Shown here piece after piece: positions 33,591 to 44,740 of a stretch of DNA of 64,000 nt; the stretch's first letter is position 1; each line of letters begins with the position of its first letter. The position numbers were made by a program, and so were the translations under genes. The DNA is taken from positions 24,776,879 to 24,840,878 of the forward strand of contig CM017572.1 in the NCBI GenBank assembly GCA_007844125.1. Reading direction: 5' to 3'. Under the pieces are notes generated by a model. It ran no database searches. It saw nothing but the letters and a program-made list of their open reading frames with translations, and was not told the origin of the DNA. The DNA comes from Sinonovacula constricta (Eukaryota > Mollusca > Bivalvia > Cardiida > Solecurtidae).

Positions 33591-33656
33591 GAAACTTGAA
33601 ACTTCTCTGACTGCTTAGCTTCTTACCGCGCTGGTTCGAGCCCCACTCCGGGCGAC

Positions 33657-33904
33657 CGGACCTAGTAGCGCAATCGGTAGAGCGTAGGCTCCAGGTTCGA
33701 TCCCGGGCAGCGACATGCCAAAGTCGTTAAAATGGTAGTGGATGGCTCGGTGTCAGGATAATGTGAATGGATGTGGTATCATTGCCAGGTGTTCAAGGCA
33801 TACTATGAACTGTGAAGGCAGCACTATGTCTGCTTCAAGTGGACACCATCTCCAGATAACTAAAATACAGTTGTTGGGACGATAAAATCAATTAACAAAC
33901 AAAC
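33657..33904 (+). mobile_element. SINE family B nested in SINE A
   Basis: CCGGACCTAGTAGCGCAATC head, GTAGAGCG, B box GGTTCGATCCCGG, body TGGATGTGGTATCATTGCCA and a CAAACAAAC tail. Part of the body (AAGGGTAGTTCCACG block) is deleted relative to full-length B. Confidence 0.85.
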
Positions 33905-33958
33905 ATTCGGTTCTACATGATGTAGCAAGGTCTTCCATCTAAACCTGCAGTGCGCCGG

Positions 33959-34022
33959 TGGTTCTACCGACACCTGTTCTACCGACACGACACCTGTTCT
34001 ACCGACACCTGTTCTACCGACA
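33959..34022. repeat. 15-bp amplification inside SINE A
   Basis: TTCTACCGACACCTG is repeated about four times with one interruption (ACGACACCTG). It sits where the normal SINE reads GGTTCTACCCAGACA once, so it arose by local amplification of SINE sequence. Confidence 0.9.
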
Positions 34023-34108
34023 AACGTGTCTTTGATATTCCTCAACCGACAGAGCTGAACGTCACTATATTGTCATAATTTTTCGCTGCAATATATTTAA
34101 AAAAACAA

Positions 34109-34635
34109 CAACAACAAAGACAACAATGAGAACTAAGTATATGGGAATTCGTTAAGAAATAACGGATTGAAGATACATGCGAATTATTCGCCTCCCTCCT
34201 CCGTTTTCTCTTAATAAAGCTCTGGTGTGTTTTCCCTGTAATCCTAACCAATGCAATTAGGTAACTCGAGAACTATTGTACGTACAAGAATGTCTGGGGA
34301 TTCTTAATAGATTGGGTTTTCGTAACTTACGAGGCTAAGGAAAGTGGACAGGAAGATGCACAAGATCTATAAATCTTCAAACAGTTACTAGCCGAGAAGC
34401 TTTTTAGTGGCTTATGTGTGTTCTTCGTTTGGTTCGATTGAAACGAAGACATAAAATAACTCAAGCGTTAATTGGTAGTCATTGTTTCACTTAATGCTTT
34501 GCTTCAAGTCCATCTAGCAATTTTATTCGTAAACGTATATAACATACACGGTGCCGCCTGAGCTGCTATGACATGCCATGATTAAATAGGTACAATGCCA
34601 AAGGCAGCCATTAAATCCTAACGCCGATTAAAACG
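34109..34635. other. AT-rich stretch, nothing recognised
   Basis: No supported gene or element. Confidence 0.5.
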
Positions 34636-34722
34636 GCGCCAGGTGTTCACGGCATGCTTTACACAATAAAGACAGAAGTATACCTACTTCTAGTGGACAT
34701 TTGCCATTTCACTGAAATTTGA
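34636..34722 (+). mobile_element. SINE family B 3' fragment
   Basis: GCCAGGTGTTCACGGCATGC, then TAGTGGACATTTGCC and ACTGAAAT, match the last third of family B. Head and tail are missing. Confidence 0.65.
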
Positions 34723-35536
34723 ATCAAGCCATTAAATGAATATCTGCATTGCTTTACTAAGTAATAGCAAAGAAATTAAATTGTTTTAAAAAGCTTAACA
34801 ATTAATTAAGTATATGTCAACGGTATATGGTTTGCAGGAAACCAAACTTGAAAACATATAATTGGAGTTGAGTTTTTCTAGACACGATTGTATGCCTATA
34901 AACTAGAAAACAACATTGCATGGTAGATTCGAATAACCTCGAAACACATAGTGAAAACAATAAACAAGTGGTTGAAAATCAGTTATGCAAGGTTATTTTT
35001 ATACAATATACTCCGTTTTGCTAAGCCATTCTTGTTCTCTGATACTATTGTCTTTCACATGCCCGAGAGAAGCTCAAAACTGTGCTCTGTTTCCAAATGC
35101 GTGACGAAGCGATACAACGATATTAGCTCAAATATCGTATTTCCTCTTTCTGAAAACTTTATTACAGCAATACACATCAATAAATGACCCGATATTATGT
35201 TTTAATACCTTCGCTCTATTTTTGCTTATTGTTTCTTGCATAAAAGACAGTTCATTGCTCTATAAAACAACTCCTAAATAAACAATCAATTCAGGAACAG
35301 GATTTTTTGGGAGAGATTATCTAGCTGCGTCCTTCAGCTGCCGTGGCTTTGTTTCACGATCGTTCCGAATCCAATAATAGGAGCGAGTTATGTGGTCTGT
35401 GTGCAAAGGAGAGAAGTTATTATGAAAAATGAGATAAGTTTATTGCACGGTGAGGTTGAGAGTTAGTTGCAGAGTGAGATGAGGGGTTAATTGCAGAGTG
35501 AGATGGCGAGTTAATCGCAGGGTAAGATGGAGTTTG

Positions 35537-35578
35537 TGTGCGTGTGTGCGTTTGTGCGCGTGTGTGTGCGTTCGTACG

Positions 35579-35650
<72 letters not shown>

Positions 35651-35671
35651 TGTGTGTGTGTGTGTGTGTGT
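35537..35671. repeat. (TGCG)n/(TG)n microsatellite
   Basis: A long CGTG tetranucleotide run (about 35575-35650) is flanked by TG repeats. Frames through it on both strands are artefacts. Confidence 0.97.
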
Positions 35672-36002
35672 TGACTTTATGCATCAGCTGACTTACTTTA
35701 TGCATTTTGAATTTCGTAAAATTTTGCCGTTTTGAATAAGTTTTGGCGTTAGACTGCGTCTGTTAAAGAAAGATTACAACGAATTCTGAATTAAGACAAA
35801 CCCGTGCAAAAGACAATAGAACCTTTGAGTCTGCAGTCTGAGGCTGGTTTATTTGACAGTTGAATGCTTTTGGATCTTTTCTCTCTAATTAACAACCTTT
35901 AAATCGACAGAAAGGAAAGGCAGTTGGAAGACAGGACAAGAGAAATTAGTGCCAGAAACTAACTTTTACTTACAAACTGCACTTCATTTAAATCTGGATC
36001 AG

Positions 36003-36248
36003 AGTGTGGGTGGTGGTGTCGGAAGATGGGAGGTTGCATCCCCCACTTCAACCAGGTAAAAGAGTAGAGTTCTGTAAACATGAAAGCTTAAAAAATACTA
36101 AGCTTTTAAGGTATATTTTGTCGGTTGATTGCTTAGGTCGAAGTTAGGGTCACTTACTGCGTATATATATAGTATTTACTGCGATAAAGTCGAATGGATT
36201 CTGGTTTATACCCCCACCAAAATTTTCTGGATACGCCTCTGCTAAATC
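36003..36248 (+). mobile_element. Dispersed repeat H, copy 3
   Basis: Runs from CAGAGTGTGGGTGGTGG to TTTTCTGGATACGCCTCTG, with AGTATTTACTGCGATAAAGT and TTGCATCCCCCAC shared with the copy at 11108. Terminal inverted symmetry is weaker than in that copy. Confidence 0.6.
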
Positions 36249-36756
36249 TAAATATTTCTTAACTTTTATTTATTTATTTTAAACATTTAAGTACCAGCTG
36301 TGTAAATTAAAACATGATGGCATGAAAGGTCCTGTCTTTACAACACATACACGAAAAAACATAAACTATCTTCATAATATAATTACAATGCTAGGTATGT
36401 GGCATTTTACATATCTAAATAAATGAATTGCTGCTGAGCCAGTATTCGGTTTCTGGTAACAGAATCGGGAATTTTATTGTTGCCCGTAATTAAACATGGC
36501 CTTTACGCTTTTCCCCATAGCGCGATAAACCAATACAATAAATATCATGTTTTCCTTAACAGGACAAACATACTGCACTGCTGCAATATACAACAATACT
36601 TTGCCCTGTTATGGTTAAAATATCGTAGCGCCATTCTGCTGAGACATGCATTTTATTGCACAAACGGCTATAGAGCTCAAGACTTTATTACCATGTGATA
36701 ATTGCTCTAAATAAACTCACTTCAATGACAGTGACAAAATTTTCGAGCTCTCTCCT

Positions 36757-36870
36757 TCAACCCAGACATTTGTCTGGATTCTTCTTCCTCCATCAAAATG
36801 GCTCGACGTCACTTTAATGATCATAATTTGTCGCTGCGATGGATTAAAAAAAAGGAGAAAAAAACACCCC
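36757..36870 (+). mobile_element. SINE family A 3' fragment
   Basis: ACCCAGACATTTGTCTGG, CTTCCTCCATCAAAATGGCT, ATGATCATAATTTGTCGCTG and an A-rich tail match the family A 3' half. It joins directly to an E unit on the left. Confidence 0.75.
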
Positions 36871-37620
36871 CAAAACCCCAAACAGAACAAAAAACTTACG
36901 GTCAAATAAACGGACAAATTATGAGGTTTTCTCGAGAAAAAAGGCCCAATAGGCTGAGCAGCTAGATAAGTTGGAACTGAATTGGAAAAAGGTATTTTTG
37001 TAAGTTAGTAGTAGTAGTAGTGGTAATATCAAAAGGTAAAAAAAATGCGATTTTGTATCGCTGAGAACATGTGGTACAGATTTGCGCTTTGGATTCTTAA
37101 TTGTATGTTCGTTTGTTTTCAGCATGTTGTGCATCTAGGGTAAACGTTGTTTTAGAAAATGTTCCTGCGGGACCATGATGTGTTCTATGCGGCCAGCCGG
37201 GGAGTGTTTATTGTGTTCCGTCCCTAGGCGCTTATGCTTATACTTTAAGTAATTCTTCCTAGATGCGTGACAAAACGATATAAGAAACACCACTTCGAAT
37301 ATTGGCCTCATATTATCTTAAAAGGAAATTGCCCCAATATGCATCACTAAAGTCCTCACTGTTATGTTTAAGTATTTTAGCACAATTTCTGTTTGTATAT
37401 TACTACAAAAAAGGCCAACGCTTGCCTCTCTTTACTGCCCTGTAAAGTTTTCCTAAATAAACCAGTCAATTCATTGACGTAGTATTATGACGGGATAATT
37501 TAGCTTTCTCTAAAACGCTACCGAGGCTGTCATCTAATTGTTGTTCTATTGAGGCACAGCCGTATAATATAATAAAACGATTTATGGGGAACGTAGGAGA
37601 AGACTGATTCCCCTCTCTCC

Positions 37621-37663
37621 CAGTCTGTCTGTCTGTTAGTCTGTCTGTCTGTCTGTGTCTGTT

Positions 37664-37754
<91 letters not shown>

Positions 37755-37767
37755 GTCTGTCTGTCTG

Positions 37768-37838
<71 letters not shown>

Positions 37839-37879
37839 GTCTGTCTGTCTGTCTGTCTGTGTCTGTCTGTCTGTCTGTT
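37621..37879. repeat. (CTGT)n microsatellite, ~260 bp
   Basis: Near-perfect CTGT array with scattered GTGTCTGT interruptions. Apparent Cys/Leu/Ser/Val and Asp/Arg/Gln/Thr frames on the two strands are artefacts. Its right edge runs straight into a SINE A tail at 37880. Confidence 0.97.
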
Positions 37880-37951
37880 TTCCTCCACCAAAATGCTGGA
37901 CATTCCTATAATGATCATAAATGGTCGCTGCAATGTATTTTAAAAACAAAA
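37880..37951 (+). mobile_element. SINE family A 3' fragment fused to the CTGT array
   Basis: TTCCTCCACCAAAATGCTGG, ATAATGATCATAAATGGTCG and GCAATGTATTTTAAAAAC are the last ~70 bp of family A. In intact copies GTCTGGGGTC immediately precedes this point, which suggests the array expanded from the SINE's own GTCTG. Confidence 0.8.
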
Positions 37952-38073
37952 AAGCAACAAAAGAGCAAATTATTAAAACGTCGTATATCAGAGTGTTTTC
38001 AATAAGCGGCTAGGGTTATTTTATTATTTCTGAATATAACTTATTCATCAAGCATCTTCGACGGCTGGTGCTG

Positions 38074-38094
38074 TGTTGTTGTTGTTGTTGTTGT

Positions 38095-38132
<38 letters not shown>
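38074..38132. repeat. (GTT)n-(GAT)n microsatellite
   Basis: About seven GTT units switch to about fourteen GAT units. Confidence 0.97.
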
Positions 38133-38504
38133 TGATACGAATACTAGTTCAAATTTCGTGTTTCCGTTTTCTAAGGAAATTTATTGCCACACTCTGCATT
38201 TATAAAATGCTTAATGTGAAGTTTTAACATCTAAGCGCTTTTTCGCTAAATGTTTGTTGCATAAAAGACTGTGGACCGCCAGACTTTATTGCCCTGTAAG
38301 GATTGCTCCTAAATAAATAAATCAATTCAGAAACATTGTATTATGATGAGATTATCTAGCTTTATCCTTCAACCTCCGAAGGTTACATCAAATCGTTTTT
38401 CCATCGAGGCAAATCAAATCTAAGGACGTGTTATGATGGATTCAGGAACATAGTATGGAGGAGTTATTTGGAAGATCTGGTGGAAATCGGACGAATTTTT
38501 ATTT

Positions 38505-39011
38505 ATTTTTATTGGGTTTATCGTCCCACCAACAGTATTTCAGTTAACTGGAGATCGTGTCCACTTAAAGCATGTATAGTGCTGCCTTCACTGTGTGTAG
38601 CATGCCGTGAACACATGGCATGATACCACACCCAGTCACATTATCCTGACACCGGGCCAACCAGTCCTGGAAATACCCTTGTATTTTCCGTACCTGCAGT
38701 ACCTGTAGCTTACTCTCCACCGATTGCTTTACTATGTCCGGTATTTTTTTAAGTTGATGTAAGATCGACTAAGAGGTTTGTTAACACTGGCAAAAGGCAC
38801 TACAGCTATAAGAACACGTCTGAGAACGTTTTTACTGTTAAGTTCTTTTAGAAATTTGACGCCCAATTAACATTAGTCCTTAGGAGAGAGTATGTAGACA
38901 AAGATGAAGCAATATGAGGGAAATTTCTTTTTTTTTTACTTACAACACTATAGACAACCTAACTGTAAAAGTTTCAAACTAGCATATACAGAAATAAAAC
39001 CAATAAATCAC
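38505..39011 (-). repeat. Inverted duplication T, copy 2, including SINE B
   Basis: 38505-38742 is a minus-strand SINE B (plus-strand text TTTATCGTCCCACCAACAG, GTGAACACATGGCATGATAC, CGATTGCTTTACTATGTCCGG) with an internal deletion near the B box. 38743-39011 matches 15640-15955 in reverse complement, so SINE and flank moved together. Confidence 0.78.
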
Positions 39012-39401
39012 ACATTTTTATCTAATTATGTTTTATGCCCAGCCAGTATTCTCTCTGGTATTGATAGTACTATTATGGGCTGTCTGTGGGTTTTTTTTAA
39101 AAACCATAAGGACGTGCTTGATTTTGATTGTGTGTCCCAGTAGCGTGATAACTGGATACATTGTACAACGAATGTCAATTCAAATATCATAGTTCCCTTT
39201 TTTCTGAAGTTATCATTGTCCTTACGTGCACACAATAAGTGCTCGATGTTTTGTTTAAGCATCTGGGCGCTAGTTTTATATCTATTTTACTGCATAATAA
39301 TCTGTCAGTGACCAGACATTTTGAAAAGGTGCCCCTGAAAAAAAAGTAGTATTTAAAATATCATGCCATTCTATGAGAATTACTACATTTAATTAAAATT
39401 G

Positions 39402-39410
39402 AACTTTATT

Positions 39411-39441
<31 letters not shown>

Positions 39442-39549
39442 TTATTACTACTACTATTATTATTATTACTATTATTACTATTATTATCATTTTTATTATT
39501 ATTATTTTATTATGACTATTATTTTTATTATTATTATTATTACTATTTC

Positions 39550-39580
<31 letters not shown>

Positions 39581-39752
39581 TTGACTATTATTATTTTTAT
39601 ATTTATTATAACTAATATTATTTTATTATTATTATTATTATTACAATCATTATAATTATTATTATTTCTACTACTACTACTATTTTTATTATCATTATTA
39701 TTATTATAATTATTATTATTATTATTATTTGTTATTATTATAATTATCATTA
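39402..39752. repeat. Imperfect (TTA)n tract, ~350 bp
   Basis: Dominated by TTA with interruptions of TTTT, CTA and GAC type. The Asn/Ile-rich minus-strand frame is an artefact. Confidence 0.95.
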
Positions 39753-39809
39753 TGACGGTATTATGTAAATTTCTGCTTTATCGGCTGATTCTGACATCGA
39801 ATCGAATTT

Positions 39810-40165
39810 TCACCGAGATATATCAAATAAAACTGAAAAAAGCTGGATGAGTCGGAAATTTTCTTGGAAAATAAGTCTTCTTGTAAATGTATGTTTTTCG
39901 GCAACGTCTTGGAGTTCTGTGGGAACTTGGCGACGATGGCCGGACATCGACCAGTGCAAGAATATAAAATATGAGGTCAGGAATGATACAGTTTTGTTTT
40001 GACAGTTTATTTCTTGTGGCCGTTTGGAGTCCAAATATCTACGTTTAACTCTCCTAGAAGAATTAGGGGAGAGACATTGACAGAGTATTTTGTGGCGCTT
40101 ACCAGTGACTTAAATTTTCACCCAGTCTTTGATTTAAATGTTTAAAAAAAGTGTTACTTAATAAT
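39810..40165 (+). repeat. Family E unit segment
   Basis: GTCGGAAATTTTCTTGGAAAATAAGT..., ACGTCTTGGAGTTCTGTGGGAA and GACATCGACCAGTGCAAGA match 44130-44240. The 74-codon minus-strand frame here lies in the repeat and has no recognisable product. Confidence 0.55.
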
Positions 40166-40728
40166 AAAGCACGTTTTCTTCAATGCAATTCAAATAACTG
40201 CTCAGACAGATATATTTTTTTCTGATACCACGTGAACATGGTGCTGCAACCTGGGAGGTTTTCCCAGTTGCGTGACAAAGTGAACTACAAGTTTAAATAC
40301 TGGCCTCTCATTTTCTGACACAAGAAACTATTGCCGAAATATTCCCCAAAAAGTGTTCTCTGTTTGATTTTAATATTGATTCGCTTATATTTTGTTACAT
40401 AAAACACTGTAGACCGTCTGGTTTTATTGCCGTATGAAAATACTTCCTACATAAACTAATCAATTCAGTGGCTGGGTATTTTGACGGGATCATATAGTTC
40501 TTTTCTTCAACTGTTATGGCTGACATCAAATGGTCTATCCGTCGAGGCAAATTAAATCACAGGACAGGTTATGAATGCTCGCGGAATAGACAGCAGAGGA
40601 TTTAGTTGTGGGTTAAGGAAACAATCTGTGAATTTTAATTTATCCTGTAAGGATTGTTACGTGGATTTCTTTTGATGGACATTGGTTCCTCAATTCCATC
40701 TTCACATGTACAGGATGCTACAACCATT

Positions 40729-40739
40729 TATTCTCTGTC

Positions 40740-40831
<92 letters not shown>
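40729..40831. repeat. (CTGT)n-(CT)n microsatellite
   Basis: About nine CTGT units pass into a ~50-bp CT run. Frames through it are artefacts. Confidence 0.97.
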
Positions 40832-40836
<5 letters not shown>

Positions 40837-40879
40837 CTCTCTCCCTCGATTTTACACGCGATGTGGACGTTATTTTCAA

Positions 40880-40887
40880 TGACGTCA
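40880..40887. promoter_or_regulatory. Consensus CRE-like TGACGTCA
   Basis: A perfect 8-bp palindrome within CAATGACGTCACAAAATTCGTCA, just right of a microsatellite. It is a CREB/ATF-type site by sequence, but no gene lies nearby, so function is doubtful. Confidence 0.25.
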
Positions 40888-41018
40888 CAAAATTCGTCAT
40901 AACTTATAAAAGAAAACGTCAGCGCTTGGACTTTTTTTATTCAATTAGATTGGTTTTCTTTTCACTGCTTGCATTTGAGAAACCCATCAGGAAGTGCGAG
41001 GTTAGAGCTCTGTAAAAC

Positions 41019-41078
41019 CGGTTTAAGCAACCCAGTCGGTCCGTACTGCCGACTGACCGTTCCAGGGCGGTAACTGTC
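41019..41078 (+). repeat. Short dispersed repeat L, copy 2
   Basis: CCGGTTTAAGCAACCCAGTC, TGCCGACTGACCGTTCCAGG; see 2478-2536. Confidence 0.6.
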
Positions 41079-41511
41079 GGGTTTACTCTATTTTGTTAAA
41101 TGACTCATCACTGATTTGTTCTTTTACATTTGGCTTGCTCGTGAATATCTATGTCCTGTGCCTTTTCAAATTTTGCAATGCTCTCAGGACATACATTCTT
41201 ATTGTGGGAAGAGTATACATAGGTCCGAGTCAAAAGTTATAAAGCTGTTTGCCGTTTTGTCTCCTTTGAGTTAGGTAACATGTAGTCGGTTGGTAATGAC
41301 AAGTTATAGTCATCAAGCTACTGTTCGTTCAGGCGACTTTGCGATTTAATCTCTAGTCATTGTGTGTGTTCGTCAATGTGAATGCACTATGGTACGAAAT
41401 ATGACGATGGGAAGTCTTATTATTGGCCCGAATAAGCCTTATAGGGTCTCATTTATCCACCTGAGTGGAGTGGAGTGGAACAAATCGAGGTGACTTTCTT
41501 GCTCATGTAAA

Positions 41512-41598
41512 TTAGCGGCGACCTGACCGAGGTTCGAACCGCGGACACTGAGATCCGGATTCGTGCGTCCTACCATTGGACTATTTCTCTCCACATAT
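41512..41598 (-). pseudogene. tRNA-like sequence (decayed tRNA or SINE head)
   Basis: On the minus strand, TAGTCCAATGGTAGGAC gives a good A box with a GTCC/GGAC D-stem. GCGGTTCGAACCTC gives a B box. The T-stem has mismatches and no seven-base acceptor stem can be formed, so it is not a functional tRNA. It may be the head of a fourth SINE family whose body runs leftwards toward 41400. Confidence 0.55.
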
Positions 41599-42374
41599 CA
41601 ACATTCCGGAGAGACTTGGGCAGACTGGGTAGTTTGTGGCGAATATTCTGGAAATTCTGAAAAAAGGAATACATAGCATCAACCTAAATGTTTCAAAAAG
41701 CCCAGACACGAAATAAGATGCACATATTTGTTAAATTATGAAATTATTATGTAGCTATGCTAAAAAGTATTTTTATTTCTGATACTTTATAGCAGCTTTT
41801 GATGATTACAGTCATACGCATCTCTTTAGCTTGAAATCTTTACCAGGTTCCTATATGAGATTTTCTGTTTCTGAAGACGTTACTGCGTAAACATTCATCA
41901 ATAAAGTGCATTTTGTTATTATGTTTTAATTTCTTGCATATATTGCTGCATTGAAACCAGTCGACCGCCGGACTTAATTGTCCAGGAAAATATTACTAAT
42001 AAATAAGCAAATCAATTCAGGGACAATGGACCTATTTAGATTTTTTTTCTTCAGGCCGATATTAATATATTCTCCTTCGAGGCAAACTAAATAAGAAGAC
42101 GAGATGAGTGATTGGGGAATATAGCGGGGTGGGGGGTGGGATTGGTGGAGGTGGGGGGAGTTATTTGCAAGATCCGCAGGAAATATTGAGTTAGAAAATT
42201 AGTTGTAGTGTAAGTTTTAGTGACATCGACTGTAGGCTTCGTGGCAAGTTGACAACAATGGACTTGCATAGGTCCATGCATGAGGCGATTGGCTTCCGCG
42301 CTGAAGTGCCGCGTCCTTTCTGGAAAACGTTAGAAATTTGGGAATGGGGTGCTGTTATAGTTATCTCGTCTTAA

Positions 42375-42640
42375 GGTCCCGGACTCGTCGTTAAAAATGA
42401 TAGTGCTGTAGCTCCCATGGTAACGCTCATGCAAATATAAGGGTAGCTCCACGACTGGTTGTCCCGGGGCCAGGATAATGTGACTGGTTGTAGTATCATG
42501 CAAGGTGTTCACGGCATGCTATGCACCGTGAAGGCAGCACTTTATCTGCTTCAACTGGACATCGTCTCCAAATAACTGAAATACTGTTGATGGGACGATG
42601 AACCCAATAAATAAAAACCAAATAAACAAACAAATACCCT
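42375..42640 (+). mobile_element. SINE family B, head deleted
   Basis: Begins with CCCGGACTCGTCGTTAAAAA (head almost gone). It then has AAGGGTAGCTCCACGACTGG, GTTCACGGCATGCTATGCAC and an A/C-rich tail. It lies between two family E units. Confidence 0.82.
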
Positions 42641-42731
42641 TTTGCCCTTTGATAATTTCTCCTAAAACAATCAAACTTAGGGACAGTGTATAATGAATGG
42701 ATTATCTAACTATATCCTTCACAGCTGAAGA

Positions 42732-42978
42732 GGGGCGCCTGGCGTAGTGGAAGAGTCACCGATTTGTAACTCTTCTGACTGCTTTGCCTTTTACCGCGCG
42801 GGTTCAAGTCCCGGTCGGGGCGAAGGGCTTAATGTGGAAAGGTCTTTCAGCTTACTTGCGATGCGCCGGTGGTTCTACCCAGACAGCTGTATGGGGGTCT
42901 TCCTCCACCAAATAGCTGGACGTCGCTATAATGATCATAATTGGTCGCTGCGATGTATTTAAAATAAATAAATAAATC
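42732..42978 (+). mobile_element. SINE family A, full-length copy
   Basis: GGGGCGCCTGGCGTAGTGG start, B box GGGTTCAAGTCCC, subfamily-1 body and a (AAAT)n tail. It interrupts a family E unit: TATATCCTTCACAGCTGAAG before it and ATCTGCTTAGACTGACGTTA after it are adjacent in other units. Confidence 0.9.
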
Positions 42979-43282
42979 ATCTGCTTAGACTGACGTTAAA
43001 GTGTTTCTCCGTCGAGGAAAATCAAATATAAGGACAAGTTATGTTGGATTCGGGATGCGGGAACATACTGAGGAAGCGTTAAAATTGACTTCGAAAATGA
43101 AATGTGTAAGTTGACATGACAATGGACTGGGAGTGTTGTGACTAGATGACAACAATGGCTCGACATAGATCCATTCGAAAGACAAGACATCTCTAAGACT
43201 ACGTCTGAGACACTTCTTTCAGAGCTTGGATGGCTTTGACTCCTTGCTACCAATTATTCAGTCATCGGAAGAGAGTTTAAAA

Positions 43283-43562
43283 GGGGCGCCCGTGATTGAG
43301 CGGTAAGAGTCTGGCGTATATGTAAACCCTTCAGCCTTTCAACACGTGGGTTCGAGTCCCGGTCGGGGCGCCAACTTTCATGTGGAGAGGTTTTCGAGCT
43401 TACCTGCGGCGCGCCTGTGGCTCTACGCAGATATGTCTTGGGTCTTGCTCTACCAATAATTAGCTGGACGTCGCCAATATGACCATAATGATGTTGGTCG
43501 TGCTATGTAACAAAAACAACAACAAAAACAACAACAACAACAAAACAACAACAACAAAAAAT
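43283..43562 (+). mobile_element. SINE family A (second subfamily), full-length copy
   Basis: GGGGCGCCCGTGATTGAGCGG start, B box GGGTTCGAGTCCC, marks TTTCATGTGGAGAGGTTTTC and CCAATATGACCATAATG, and an AAC-repeat tail. Confidence 0.9.
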
Positions 43563-44458
43563 AACAGTTCAGAAGACAGAAATAACAAAATGTGGAAAAT
43601 TACTATTTTACTTTAAACACTGCCCACAATCTTTATATTGAAACTAGAAAAGAAAAAGAAGAAAAAAACGCTACAATTTTTATCAATTCTATGTTATATT
43701 TAGTATTCTTTCTCTGATACCTTCATAGAATCAGTTTGGTTTTCAGACGCAGAGCCGAGGTGCTTGATTTTTAGTTCTTCTCCCAGTTGCGTGACAAAGC
43801 GACACATCGAATACCAGTTAAAGTATCTGATTTCCTTTTTTTCTGAATTAATTTTTGCCGTTTTGTGCACAAAGTAGTTCTCGATGTTTTGTTTTGGCAT
43901 CTCGGCGATAGTTTCCACCATGTTTTAGTTGCATAAAGGTATGCCGACCGCCCACTCACAATTTCTTCTAAATAAACAAATCAATCATGGGACACAGTAT
44001 TATGACGGGATTATCTAGCTCTCTCCTTTTACTGCACAGGCTGTCATTAGATTGTTTTTCCATCGAGGCAAATCAAATAATGAGACTGAGTTATGAGGAT
44101 GCCAGGGGGAAAAAAGAGCAATAATCTGCTACATGAGTTGGAAATTGACTTAGAAAATGAGTTTTGGTGTAAGTTAAGGTTTCAAGGTCTTGGAACACTG
44201 TGGGAATATGACGACGATGAATGGACATTGAGCCGTGCAAGAGGCTTTACAATTCAGCAGTTTATTGTATTAAAGCACGTGGTGTTTTACAGCAAGACAA
44301 TATACATGTAGTAAAAAAGTGGCAAAAGGCAAAGGACATGGAATTTTCTGAAGAGCTAGCGAAATGCAATATTAATCACGATCTCATCTTATAAGCAAAC
44401 TGTATGTACCTTAAAATGTTTCTTTTTATTCATTTTGTGTTGACTTTCATGTATGAAA

Positions 44459-44740
44459 CCGGCCGCAATTGCTCAAGCGGTAGTGCGTCGGCTTGCGGAT
44501 CGAGAGTTCGAGAGGTTCAAATCCCGGCCGGGTCAAACCAAAGGCTTTAAAGTTGATAGTAGTGGCTTCCCTTCTAACGCTCGGGTCTAAGGGGAAAGCA
44601 TAACGCCTGACTCGTCGGTGTCAGTATAATGGACCGGCCGGGTTCAGTCCCTGGGCTCCTCATAAGTGCCCCTGTGCTTTAATAAAAGAAATGTCGCTGC
44701 ACAGTATCGGCAAAAAATGCCGGCAAATCCCATCCCATTT
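44459..44740 (+). mobile_element. SINE family C, full-length copy
   Basis: CCGGCCGCAATTGCTCAAGC start, GAGGTTCAAATCCCGG B box, body and GGCAAATCCCATCCCA end. TATGAAAC at 44452-44459 and 44740-44747 may be the remains of a target duplication. Confidence 0.9.

Larger units (their letters stand above)
33597..34108 (+). mobile_element. SINE family A split by a SINE B insertion
   Basis: 33597-33656 carries the family A head (CTGACTGCTTAGC, B box GGTTCGAGCCCC, CCGGGCGA). Family A resumes after 33905 with GCAAGGTCTTCC, CAGTGCGCCGGTGGTTCTACC, AACCGACAGAGCTGAACGTCAC and TCGCTGCAATATATTT. The gap is filled exactly by a SINE B, a nested insertion that orders the two events. Confidence 0.82.

Noticed and set aside
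37466..38005. Asp/Arg/Gln/Thr-rich (155 codons) and Cys/Ser/Val-rich (116 codons) frames
   Set aside because: They come from the CTGT microsatellite.
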